From Chitinophagales bacterium (GTDB lineage: Bacteria > Bacteroidota > Bacteroidia > Chitinophagales > Chitinophagaceae): a DNA stretch of 64,000 bases. The first letter of the stretch is position 1. Each line of letters opens with the position of its first letter. The notes beneath the pieces are model-generated. The model did not search any database. It was not told the DNA's origin and was given only the letters and a program-made list of their open reading frames with translations. The translations under genes and the position numbers were made by a program. Shown here piece by piece: positions 37,406 through 44,774 of the stretch. The DNA is taken from positions 1 to 64,000 of the forward strand of contig JAJPKJ010000042.1 in NCBI GenBank assembly GCA_021323755.1, written 5' to 3'.

Positions 37406-38809
37406 TTATTTTTTATTTTTTTCACTTTCGAGCTCTTTGATTCGGCCTGCTGCATAATTATTGTTTGGATTGAGTCTGACCACTTTTTTGAAAGTTTCAA
37501 GAGCCAAATCTTTTGCGCCGGCTTCATCATATGCTTCAGCGAGACCTTCATATGTCATTGAGCTTTCCGGATGTTCCGATACGTTGAATGTAAAAATATC
37601 AATGGATTGATTTTTCATCTTCTTTCCTAAAAGAATAAACCCGAGATCATTCACATCACTTTCGGGCAAGAGAAAAGATGTATCTCTTTGTTTTAGAGCG
37701 TGTGCAATTTCAAGAGCATGATCATAGCCTTGCTTGTCCAATTCAGACCAAAAAGCCAGCATGTTCTTTTTTTCATAAAATTCATAACCATTCCAAATGG
37801 GCGGCCACCAGGTTTGTTTAGGAAAGAAAGCATTCAATAAATCAGTGGTGATATGTAATCCCCAATTACTATTGGTGAAGTAAACGAACGCCTGTTTTTT
37901 ATTTGGATTGACAATGCAAAAACCTTTGAAGTTGCCATTATCAGCCCACTGCCATGCCCACCGGCCAGTTTCATTTTCCTGCAAGCCCATACCGAGACCC
38001 CACCAGATATGATTATTCGCTTCCGTAACCCTGTGGTGAAACCATCTGGCTTCTGTTTGCTTTTCAAACATCATTTGCCGAGTCTGAGGTTTTAACCCGG
38101 TACCATTAATCAACGCGCGTAAGAAGACCGCATAATCATGCGCACAACTTAATAAACTTGCAGCAGCCATTTGCTTTTTGTGCCCGTTAACCGCATTTGA
38201 ATCGTTCCCAAATGCAGCTAATGTATCAAATTTATCAGTCCAGGTATAGCTCGAGTTTGTCATGCCCAGCGGTGTAAATACTTCCTGCTGTGCAATCTCA
38301 TTCAATGATTTGTTTGTTATTTTTTCTACTGCCCGTTGCAGGTACTGAAATCCTTCTCCCGAATAAGAAAATGTACTGTCCGGAGGAAAAATAAGTTTAG
38401 CAACCTTATCGTCGCCCCAGTTAGGCAAACCCGTGGTATGTCTCAACACCATTCTTGCCGTTATTTTGGCGTAACGGTGATCCGTTGAATCGAAACGTTC
38501 ATAATAGCCTGCATACCGGACTAGCGGCGTATCGAGGTTGATAACTCCTTTATCATACAAGCGCAGCACAGCGTATGCAAAAACACATTTGCTTAATGAA
38601 GCTGCCTCGAATATAGTATTTGCAGTTACTTTTTTATCCGATTCCGTACTTATCGTGCCGATATTGAAAGCCTCTTCACTCTTATCCTTTATACAAACGA
38701 GTTGTATGCCGGGAATACCGTACTTTTTCATTGACTCCTCCATAAGTTTTTGTTGAGCTAACAGTGGCAAAGAATATAGGAATGTAACAGCAACAAATAT
38801 TCCCTTCAT
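37406..38809 (-). CDS. Secreted serine hydrolase (class C beta-lactamase/PBP-like) with TPR-like tail, 467 aa
   Basis: A signal peptide (residues 1-18) is followed by a beta-lactamase-type transpeptidase fold. The nucleophile motif is ASLSK (S-x-x-K, ~71-75). TTGLPNWGD follows, then FSYSGEGFQYL supplies the Y-x-G/N motif. The usual C-terminal HxG/KTG motif is not obvious; WGLGMGLQE is the nearest segment. The last ~90 residues form TPR-like helices (AYDEAGAKDLALETFKKVVR). Proteins of this family hydrolyse D-amino peptides, esters or amides. Paralogues occur at 52242-53750 and 60502-61914. It heads a two-gene unit with the GIN protein. Confidence 0.82.
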   Translation of the reverse strand: MKGIFVAVTFLYSLPLLAQQKLMEESMKKYGIPGIQLVCIKDKSEEAFNIGTISTESDKKVTANTIFEAASLSKCVFAYAVLRLYDKGVINLDTPLVRYAGYYERFDSTDHRYAKITARMVLRHTTGLPNWGDDKVAKLIFPPDSTFSYSGEGFQYLQRAVEKITNKSLNEIAQQEVFTPLGMTNSSYTWTDKFDTLAAFGNDSNAVNGHKKQMAAASLLSCAHDYAVFLRALINGTGLKPQTRQMMFEKQTEARWFHHRVTEANNHIWWGLGMGLQENETGRWAWQWADNGNFKGFCIVNPNKKQAFVYFTNSNWGLHITTDLLNAFFPKQTWWPPIWNGYEFYEKKNMLAFWSELDKQGYDHALEIAHALKQRDTSFLLPESDVNDLGFILLGKKMKNQSIDIFTFNVSEHPESSMTYEGLAEAYDEAGAKDLALETFKKVVRLNPNNNYAAGRIKELESEKNKK

Positions 38810-38914
38810 AACAGAAAGTTTGTTGTAGTACGAACTTCATTGTATAAATGTTACAGGATAACTTTGAAGATTTAATAAATAACAAGAAACTGCCTTTCCA
38901 AAGACGAAAACAAT

Positions 38915-39025
38915 AGCTGCTAAAGAAAAATCTTAAACAGCTTTATGATTTGTAGCGAGAGAGGGAAAATTATCGAACTCATTAATCAAGGATTATATTG
39001 CATTTTCTGGTTTTTGAGGGTTATA
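38915..39025 (-). repeat. Hairpin plus tRNA-tail/KLENA repeat, copy F
   Basis: This copy links the two forms of the repeat. The minus strand reads QKPENAI, a stop, SLINEFDNFPSLATNHKAV and a stop, so it carries the KLENAI...SLINEF reading. The DNA that follows, CCCTCTCTCGCTAC (38965-38952), is identical to the tRNA tail of copies A-C. The hairpin at 38943-38915 (AAGCTGTTTAAGA...TCTTTAGCAGCT) is that of copy C. The in-frame stop argues against a functional gene here. Confidence 0.55.
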
Positions 39026-39182
39026 TAGAATAACGAAATTCGAATCAATCAATTTCTCAAATTGTCATGGTTGAATTTTGGAGGAACATACAAAGCAACT
39101 TGTTTAAGAAAATAAGAATACTTTGAACTTAACTGTAATATTTTTTAATAACTTGTAATTATATTTCAAACAGGTATTGTTT

Positions 39183-39644
39183 ATGTTGACGGTTAATGTT
39201 CCAGCTCCCGATTTTTCTCTATTCGCTACGCCCGATCAAAAATTAAGGTTAAGCGAGCTAAAAGGCAAAAAAATTATTCTTGCATTCTATCCCGCTGATT
39301 GGAGTGTTGTTTGTAGTGATCAGATGTCATTATACAATGCCACACTCAAGCTTTTTCATAAATACAATGCTGAGTTGATTGGTATTTCAGTTGACAGCAA
39401 ATGGTGTCATATGGCCTTTGCCAGGGACAGGAAATTACATTTCCCTCTTTTGGCTGATTTCCACCCCGCAGGCACTGTGGCAAGGCTTTATGATGTTTAT
39501 GATGAGGAGGAAGGAGAATGTAAACGTGCCCTATACGTGATCGATGAAGAAGGTGTTATTTGTTGGAATTATTTATCTCCTGTTGGAATAAATCCTGGTG
39601 CAGATGGTATCCTTGATGCTTTGGAAGAGATGTCAAAAAAATAA
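39183..39644 (+). CDS. Peroxiredoxin (AhpC/TSA family), 153 aa
   Basis: The thioredoxin fold begins VNVPAPDFSLFATPDQKLRL. The peroxidatic Cys lies in FYPADWSVVCSDQ (~45), which corresponds to the family PADxTxVC motif, although the usual Thr three residues before the Cys is Ser. Further segments are AELIGISVDSKWCHMAFARD and FHPAGTVARLYDVYDEEEGE. A second Cys in KWCHM may resolve the disulphide. The protein is cytoplasmic, with no signal peptide. The ATG at 39183 is preferred over a TTG two codons upstream. It is followed after 15 bp by a DsbA-like gene, suggesting a small redox operon. Confidence 0.88.
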   Translation: MLTVNVPAPDFSLFATPDQKLRLSELKGKKIILAFYPADWSVVCSDQMSLYNATLKLFHKYNAELIGISVDSKWCHMAFARDRKLHFPLLADFHPAGTVARLYDVYDEEEGECKRALYVIDEEGVICWNYLSPVGINPGADGILDALEEMSKK

Positions 39645-39659
39645 AAAAATGTATTGAAC

Positions 39660-40184
39660 ATGCTAAAGCCACCGGTTTCCGATAATGATCACACCCAAGG
39701 CGCAAAAAATGCCAGAATAGTGCTTGTTGAATATGGTGATTACCAATGTCCGCATTGTGGACGCGCTTACCCGATCCTAAAGAAGATTCAAAAGCAATTG
39801 GGCGATGATCTGAGGTTTGTATTTCGAAATTTTCCGATTGAAGAAAGCCACCCTGATGCTCTGAAGGCAGCAGTAGCCTCGGAAGCAGCAGCACTGCAAA
39901 ATAAGTACTGGCAGATGCACGATGCTTTATTTGAGCATCAATTTGATCTGAGTAAAAAAAGTATTTTGGCTCTGGCTGAGAACTTAAAGCTCAACATTAA
40001 GCAATTCGCCTCGGATATTCAGAATCCAAAGCTGTTTCAAAAAGTAGAAGAAGATTTTGAAAGCGGTGCCAGAAGTGGCGTTAATGGCACTCCGGGTTTT
40101 TTTATCAATGGACAGCAGTACTATGATAATTGGGAGTACGAATACTTTCTAAACTATTTAAAAGGGCTGTTACAATTGAAATAG
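39660..40184 (+). CDS. DsbA-family thioredoxin-fold protein, 174 aa
   Basis: The active site CPHC appears in VEYGDYQCPHCGRAYPILKK (~25-44), followed by the inserted helical domain (AAVASEAAALQNKYWQMHDA) and the cis-Pro loop GVNGTPGFFINGQQY (~145). It has no signal peptide and is therefore probably cytoplasmic, as are many thioredoxin_4/DsbA-like proteins with stress roles. It is adjacent to a peroxiredoxin and may act as its reductant or repair oxidised thiols. The ATG at 39660 is chosen over a TTG at 39654. Confidence 0.88.
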   Translation: MLKPPVSDNDHTQGAKNARIVLVEYGDYQCPHCGRAYPILKKIQKQLGDDLRFVFRNFPIEESHPDALKAAVASEAAALQNKYWQMHDALFEHQFDLSKKSILALAENLKLNIKQFASDIQNPKLFQKVEEDFESGARSGVNGTPGFFINGQQYYDNWEYEYFLNYLKGLLQLK

Positions 40185-40192
40185 GACTATGA

Positions 40193-40333
40193 TCCGTTAA
40201 CTTTTATAACGTTGTTGATGAAGCTAACGCTGATGGCTATGTGAACAACAACAAAGCGGAAAGAAAAAGAGCAACGATCGTTTTGGGTTATTCATTGCCG
40301 TTATATTCGAAGCATCCTCGTTACCGAGTTTGA
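40193..40333 (+). pseudogene. C-terminal protein remnant (NVVDEANADGYVN type), left copy
   Basis: The plus strand is open for 46 codons after a stop at 40190-40192 and reads SVNFYNVVDEANADGYVNNN, then KAERKRATIVLGYSLPLYS, and ends at 40333 without a start codon. A second, shorter copy at 44471-44545 reads NVIGWTNGNGYVNTGKKGS. The parent family is not recognised. The two copies flank the three-hydrolase/cupin block. The 40333 stop is immediately next to the stop of the hydrolase on the other strand. Confidence 0.45.
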
Positions 40334-40335
40334 AA

Positions 40336-41394
40336 TCATTTGGAATAACCACCAACCTCAATTATAGCATCTGCAAAATCCCGGGGAGCTTCCTGCGGCA
40401 GATTATGTCCTATGCCGCCCTTAATTATCCGGTTCAAATATTTGCCGGAAAATTTATTTGCATAGGCACTTGGATCCAAATGAGGTGCACCATTGGCGTC
40501 TCCCTCGAGGGTTATAGTAGGCACTGTAATGACCGGGGCTGTAGCAAGCTTTTTCTCAATATCGTCGTATTTTGATTCTCCCTCAACCAGCCCAAGCCGC
40601 CACCGGTAATTATGAATAACTATAGCAACATGATCCGGATTGTCGAATGATGCTGCAGAACGATCGAAGGTGGCATCATCAAAGGCCCATTTCGGTGAAG
40701 CTATCTGCCATATAAGTTTAGCAAATTCGCGCCGGTATTTGTCGTAACCTGCTCGGCCACGTTCAGTCGCAAAATAATATTGGTACCACCACTGGAGCTC
40801 AGCCTTTGGCGGCAAAGGCGCCTTGCCTGCCTCCTGGTTGCCAATCAGGTAACCACTTACAGATACAAGCGCTTTACAACGCTCGGGCCAAAGTGCCGCT
40901 ATTATATTAGCTGTTCGTGCTCCCCAATCAAAACCTCCGATAATCGCCTTATCGATCTTAAGCGCATCCATCAAATTGATAGTATCGATCGCAACTACTG
41001 ATTGCTGACCGTTCCGGACTGTTTCGCCGGAAAGAAAGCTTGTTGTGCCATAGCCGCGCAGATACGGAACGATCACCCGATACCCTGCCGATGCCAGTAA
41101 AGGAGCTGTATCTGCAAAGCTGTATATATCATAAGGCCAGCCGTGCAACAGGATTACGGGAGTTCCGGTTGAAGGACCGGATTCTGCGTATCCAACATTC
41201 AGCGGTCCTGCATTAATTTGCTTTATTGTTTCAAATGAATTGCTTGACATATGATTGATATGGGTTTCATCGCCATGGTTTGTGTTATAGGGTTTTGCCT
41301 CAGAAAGACCTGCGAGTGCAAATTCCGATGCAAAAAAGGTCATTGCGGCTGTACCCAAAAACCGGCGGCGGTCATATTTGAGTGCTTCAGACAT
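40336..41394 (-). CDS. Tat-exported alpha/beta hydrolase, epoxide-hydrolase/haloalkane-dehalogenase-like, 352 aa
   Basis: The N-terminus DRRRFLGTAAMTFFASEFAL is a twin-arginine signal. The hydrolase core shows VILLHGWPYD (the HGxP oxyanion motif, ~80), GYRVIVPYLRGYGTT, and the nucleophile elbow IIGGFDWGARTAN (~150). Asp in G-x-D-x-G is typical of epoxide hydrolases and haloalkane dehalogenases. The acid is likely in TLEGDANGAP and the His in GGIGHNLPQEAP. The substrate is unknown. It is the last of four minus-strand genes with short gaps (29, 112 and 47 bp), perhaps one detoxification or catabolic unit. Confidence 0.85.
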   Translation of the reverse strand: MSEALKYDRRRFLGTAAMTFFASEFALAGLSEAKPYNTNHGDETHINHMSSNSFETIKQINAGPLNVGYAESGPSTGTPVILLHGWPYDIYSFADTAPLLASAGYRVIVPYLRGYGTTSFLSGETVRNGQQSVVAIDTINLMDALKIDKAIIGGFDWGARTANIIAALWPERCKALVSVSGYLIGNQEAGKAPLPPKAELQWWYQYYFATERGRAGYDKYRREFAKLIWQIASPKWAFDDATFDRSAASFDNPDHVAIVIHNYRWRLGLVEGESKYDDIEKKLATAPVITVPTITLEGDANGAPHLDPSAYANKFSGKYLNRIIKGGIGHNLPQEAPRDFADAIIEVGGYSK

Positions 41395-41423
41395 ACAGTT
41401 GTTAAATTTTGTTTTGAAATTGA

Positions 41424-42686
41424 TCAGCGCAATGATTTAAATGATGCGCGCATTTCTTCAGCAAAAAGTGTTGGCTGTTCCCATGCAGCAAAGTGTCCGC
41501 CTTTAGGGAGCTTGTTAAAATAGATCAGCTTTGGATATGCCTTCCTTGTCCAACTCTCGGGCGCTGTATATATCTCGTCCGGAAATGCACTCACGGCTGT
41601 AGGGATCATTACATGTTTCGGAGCAAAAAAAGGAAGCTTGCTTTCCCAATACAGGCGGGCAGAAGATACAGCAGTGTTCGTTAGCCAATACAACGTAATG
41701 TTGTCGAGAATATCATCACGGGTGAGACCTTCCGGCTTACCATCAAAAACTCTCGCTATGAGAGAATAACTGCTCGCGTCATGGTCGAGCATCCAGGCTG
41801 CAAGACCGATGGGAGAATCTTCAAGACCATACAAAGTTTGCGGGCGGTTAGCCATTTCAGAGGCATAACCCAATCCATGTTTGTAAAAAAAGTCGAGCTG
41901 ATCCCATGCCCGTTTTTCATCTGGTGAAAGACCGGACGGCGGCGGGTTACCGAACTGTAATGCTGTAGCAACATCATCCGGAACTGTTGCAGGCATATTG
42001 GTGTGGATGCCGATGAGCCCCGGAGGTGCAAGCAGAGCCATTTGCTCCGTAACTGCATTTCCCCAATCGCCGCCCTGCGCCACATACCGTGTATATCCAA
42101 GGCGTTGCATCAACACAATCCATGCATGGGCGATGCGAATAGGATCCCAACCGGTTGTTGTCGGCTTGCCCGAAAAGCCATGGCCGGGTAAGGAAGGGAT
42201 AACCACGTCAAAAGCATCTTCAGCCCTCCCTCCGTAGGCAGTCGGATCAGAGAGCGGTCCAATGATCTTCAGCTGTTCGATGATCGAGCCCGGCCAACCA
42301 TGCGTGATGATGATAGGCAATGCATTTTTTTGTTTGGACCGAACGTGAATAAAATGAATATCTATACCATCAATTGTGGTTATAAACTCTGGTAATGCGT
42401 TCAGTTTCGCTTCCATTTTACGCCAATCATAATCTGTCGCCCAATAGCTCGCTAGTTTTTTCATTGTTTCGAGCTGCACGCCCTGCGATGCATCCGTGAC
42501 CGTTTCGTGATCAGGCCATTTTGTTGCAAGAATGCGGCGGCGGAGATCGTCGAGTGCAACCTGCGGAGTGTTTATATGAAAGGGGCGGATAGCTTCGGAT
42601 GATTGTGCGCCTGCAGTCAATCCCGATGCTGCGACTACCGCACCCGTAATGATCGTGGTGGCGATAATGTTTTTTGTCTTTTCCAT
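41424..42686 (-). CDS. Exported epoxide hydrolase with EHN domain, 420 aa
   Basis: A signal sequence (MEKTKNIIATTIITGAVVAA, cleavage near AGAQ) precedes the EHN N-terminal domain (IRPFHINTPQVALDDLRRRI, ~45-150). Then comes the alpha/beta-hydrolase core: IIITHGWPGSIIE (HGWP, ~120), IPSLPGHGFSGKP, and YVAQGGDWGNAVTEQMA with the Asp nucleophile in G-G-D-W-G (~190). The C-terminal KGGHFAAWEQPTLFAEEM provides the catalytic His. The start at 42686 is used because the 29 upstream codons would displace the signal peptide. It lies 29 bp before the next hydrolase gene. Confidence 0.88.
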   Translation of the reverse strand: MEKTKNIIATTIITGAVVAASGLTAGAQSSEAIRPFHINTPQVALDDLRRRILATKWPDHETVTDASQGVQLETMKKLASYWATDYDWRKMEAKLNALPEFITTIDGIDIHFIHVRSKQKNALPIIITHGWPGSIIEQLKIIGPLSDPTAYGGRAEDAFDVVIPSLPGHGFSGKPTTTGWDPIRIAHAWIVLMQRLGYTRYVAQGGDWGNAVTEQMALLAPPGLIGIHTNMPATVPDDVATALQFGNPPPSGLSPDEKRAWDQLDFFYKHGLGYASEMANRPQTLYGLEDSPIGLAAWMLDHDASSYSLIARVFDGKPEGLTRDDILDNITLYWLTNTAVSSARLYWESKLPFFAPKHVMIPTAVSAFPDEIYTAPESWTRKAYPKLIYFNKLPKGGHFAAWEQPTLFAEEMRASFKSLR

Positions 42687-42798
42687 AACCTTGATTTTTA
42701 AAATTTGATTTAAACAAATTTTGATGAATTCTCCAATCGTCCTGGTCGGATTTTGGATGAGCTTAGACTGCAAGCGTTGTGGACTACTGTTTCAAAAG

Positions 42799-43773
42799 TT
42801 ATTGCAGGTACTTTTTCAATTCGGCAGCTGCGAGTTCAATCAAACCTTTTACCTGCGCCGTTTCAGCCAATCCATTCAACATTCCAAAATCATGGATCAT
42901 ACCATTGTATCTGACTGATAAAACCTTCACACCGGCTTGCTCCAATTTTCTTCCGTATGCCTCGCCTTCATCTCTTAAAATATCGTTCTCTGCAACCTGG
43001 ATCAGAGCGGGCGGTAAATCTTTCAACTCTTCAAGAGAAGCCTGCAAAGGAGAAGCGTATTTTTCTTTCCGTTGTGCCGCATCCATAGTGTACCGATCCC
43101 ACGACCATTTCATCAAAGGAATGGTAAGAAAGCGTTGCTGTCCATATTGTTCATAGGAATCCTCTGTGAAACTGGTATCAGTAGCCGGCCACATCAATAT
43201 TTGCAGTTTAATTACGGGTCCACCTTTATGTTTTGCCTTCATGCACAATGCAGCAGTCATATTGCCTCCTGCACTGTTGCCCGCGGCGGCCATATTTTTT
43301 CCGTTTATATTGATTTCATCGCCATGTTCTGACACCCATTTGGCCGCTGCATAAATTTCATTGATAGCTTGCGGATAATGTGCTTCCGGGGAAAGCGTGT
43401 AATTAACAAAAACAGCAGCACAATCCGATGCTACAACCAGGTCTCTTACCAAACGTTTATGTGTAGGATAATCACCCAGCACCCAGCCGCCACCATGCGT
43501 GAAAATAAAAACCGGTAATTTTTCTTTCTTCCCTTTTGGCCTTACAATGTTGAGTTTTACAGTGTACCCATCTTGAGTAATCGTTTTTTCACTTTCATCA
43601 ATACCCGATAAATCGACCTTTACTGACGCCTGTAGATCTATCAATACATTTCGCGCATCCTGTTCAGACAAGGATTCTGGTGCAGGCCCTCCTGCATTCA
43701 GTGGTTTTAAGAATGCTTTCACTGCCGGTGAGAGATGCGGATCAACAGAATAATCCGGGGCTTTCTGTGCCAT
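42799..43773 (-). CDS. HSL-family (family IV) esterase/lipase, 324 aa
   Basis: The oxyanion motif HGGGW is in FIFTHGGGWVLGDYPTHKRL (~92), and the nucleophile is in GNSAGGNMTAALCMKAK (G-x-S-x-G, ~165). The acid lies in IQVAENDILRDEGEAYG (~265) and the His in NGMIHDFGMLNG (~295). This complete set defines a hormone-sensitive-lipase-like carboxylesterase. No signal peptide is seen, so it is probably cytoplasmic, unlike the two downstream hydrolases. It shares the strand and short spacing with the cupin and the other two hydrolases. Confidence 0.9.
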   Translation of the reverse strand: MAQKAPDYSVDPHLSPAVKAFLKPLNAGGPAPESLSEQDARNVLIDLQASVKVDLSGIDESEKTITQDGYTVKLNIVRPKGKKEKLPVFIFTHGGGWVLGDYPTHKRLVRDLVVASDCAAVFVNYTLSPEAHYPQAINEIYAAAKWVSEHGDEININGKNMAAAGNSAGGNMTAALCMKAKHKGGPVIKLQILMWPATDTSFTEDSYEQYGQQRFLTIPLMKWSWDRYTMDAAQRKEKYASPLQASLEELKDLPPALIQVAENDILRDEGEAYGRKLEQAGVKVLSVRYNGMIHDFGMLNGLAETAQVKGLIELAAAELKKYLQ

Positions 43774-43820
43774 AGTTATAATTTTTATTCAGGACTATGT
43801 ATGCGTTGGATTATTTGTGA

Positions 43821-44219
43821 TCATTGCACACTATCGTATTCTTCGTCGGTTACGGGTTGAAGCCAAGTCGCCTGGTCATCGCCTTTGTAATTGGTGATAG
43901 CTATGTCAACCATTTTATTTGTTGCAGATGCTCCGTGCCAATGTGGTGTATTTTCGGGAGCAATTACTACATCGCCTTTTTTTAGAGTGCGTATGGGTTT
44001 GCCTTTTTCCTGGTAAAGACCTTCGCCTTCAAGTATAATTAATATTTGTCCTTTCGGATGCGAATGCCAATAGCTTCTTGTTTTTGGTTCATAAATTAGA
44101 CTGCCTACTGTAAAATCATTGTTCTTGTCCCTTGAAACCAATGGAGATAAAAAAGCATCTCCAGTGAACTGATCGTTTGGTAATTTTTGTCCCGGGGGGA
44201 ACATGGCTGTTGTGCTCAT
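43821..44219 (-). CDS. Single-domain cupin protein, 132 aa
   Basis: The cupin metal motif 1 is YWHSHPKGQILIILEGEGLY (H-x-H-x(n)-E-like), and motif 2 is APENTPHWHGASATNK. The surroundings (QEKGKPIRTLKKGDVVIAPE) match small cupins related to (R)-mandelonitrile lyase or annotated next to carboxymuconolactone decarboxylases. The enzyme activity is uncertain. The ATG at 44219 begins MSTTAMFPPGQKLPND; an extension to 44348 would add 43 residues without counterpart. It heads the minus-strand esterase/hydrolase block. Confidence 0.82.
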   Translation of the reverse strand: MSTTAMFPPGQKLPNDQFTGDAFLSPLVSRDKNNDFTVGSLIYEPKTRSYWHSHPKGQILIILEGEGLYQEKGKPIRTLKKGDVVIAPENTPHWHGASATNKMVDIAITNYKGDDQATWLQPVTDEEYDSVQ

Positions 44220-44470
44220 ATTGTTTTGTTTTACATTGTAAATTCCGAGTAGGTGTTGTTCGGTTATTTTATCTTGGTCGGGTAAGAGATTTCGGTTTTC
44301 AAACTTGTAAGCAGGAGAAATGCCCAGCAGGATATTTCGCTGGGGCAAAACGAAAATATGAAAATATAACCGGAAAAATCTCAGATTTTTCCTTATTTAA
44401 TTATTAACATTTTCTCTCGCCATTTGTGGCTGTTGTGCAACAAGCTAAGTAGATACCTTTATCAACAACT

Positions 44471-44545
44471 TAAATTCTATTAACTTTTAGAATGTTATTG
44501 GATGGACTAACGGTAATGGTTATGTAAATACCGGGAAGAAGGGAA
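44471..44545 (+). pseudogene. Protein remnant, right copy of the 40.2 kb fragment
   Basis: TTAACTTTTAGAATGTTATT continues through CTAACGGTAATGGTTATGTA and aligns with TTAACTTTTATAACGTTGTT at 40197-40216 and the bases after it. Translated, it gives NVIGWTNGNGYVNTGKKGS bounded by stops, against NVVDEANADGYVNNNKAER in the left copy. It is too short to be a gene. Confidence 0.4.
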
Positions 44546-44647
44546 GCTAATATATGGGATGATAAATATCGAACTTATTTAGAGTAAGCTTTTAGATTAT
44601 TAGAAAGCTTTAAGTACTTCTCATTATCAATGGAAATACTTGAGTGA

Positions 44648-44718
44648 AAAATCTTTAACAGCTTTTGCAATGTAGCGAGAGAGGGAGTTTAACCCTCGAA
44701 CTCCGGGTTATGCAATCC
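44648..44718 (-). repeat. tRNA-Met(CAU)-like 3' fragment, copy A
   Basis: On the minus strand 44718-44672 reads GGATTGCATAACCCGGAGTT and continues through CGAGGGTTAAACTCCCTC to TCTCGCTAC. That is half of an anticodon arm with CAU, a variable loop, a T arm (GAGGG/CCCTC) and a 3' acceptor strand. The 5' half of a tRNA is absent. Half of the hairpin (AAAGCTGTTAAAGATTTTTC) follows, its second arm lost. It is located 57 bp past the permease at 44775. Confidence 0.7.
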
Positions 44719-44774
44719 AATGAACTAATCTGATCAATTTATTTTGCGTTACCGAATTTGCCATCCAAAACAAA

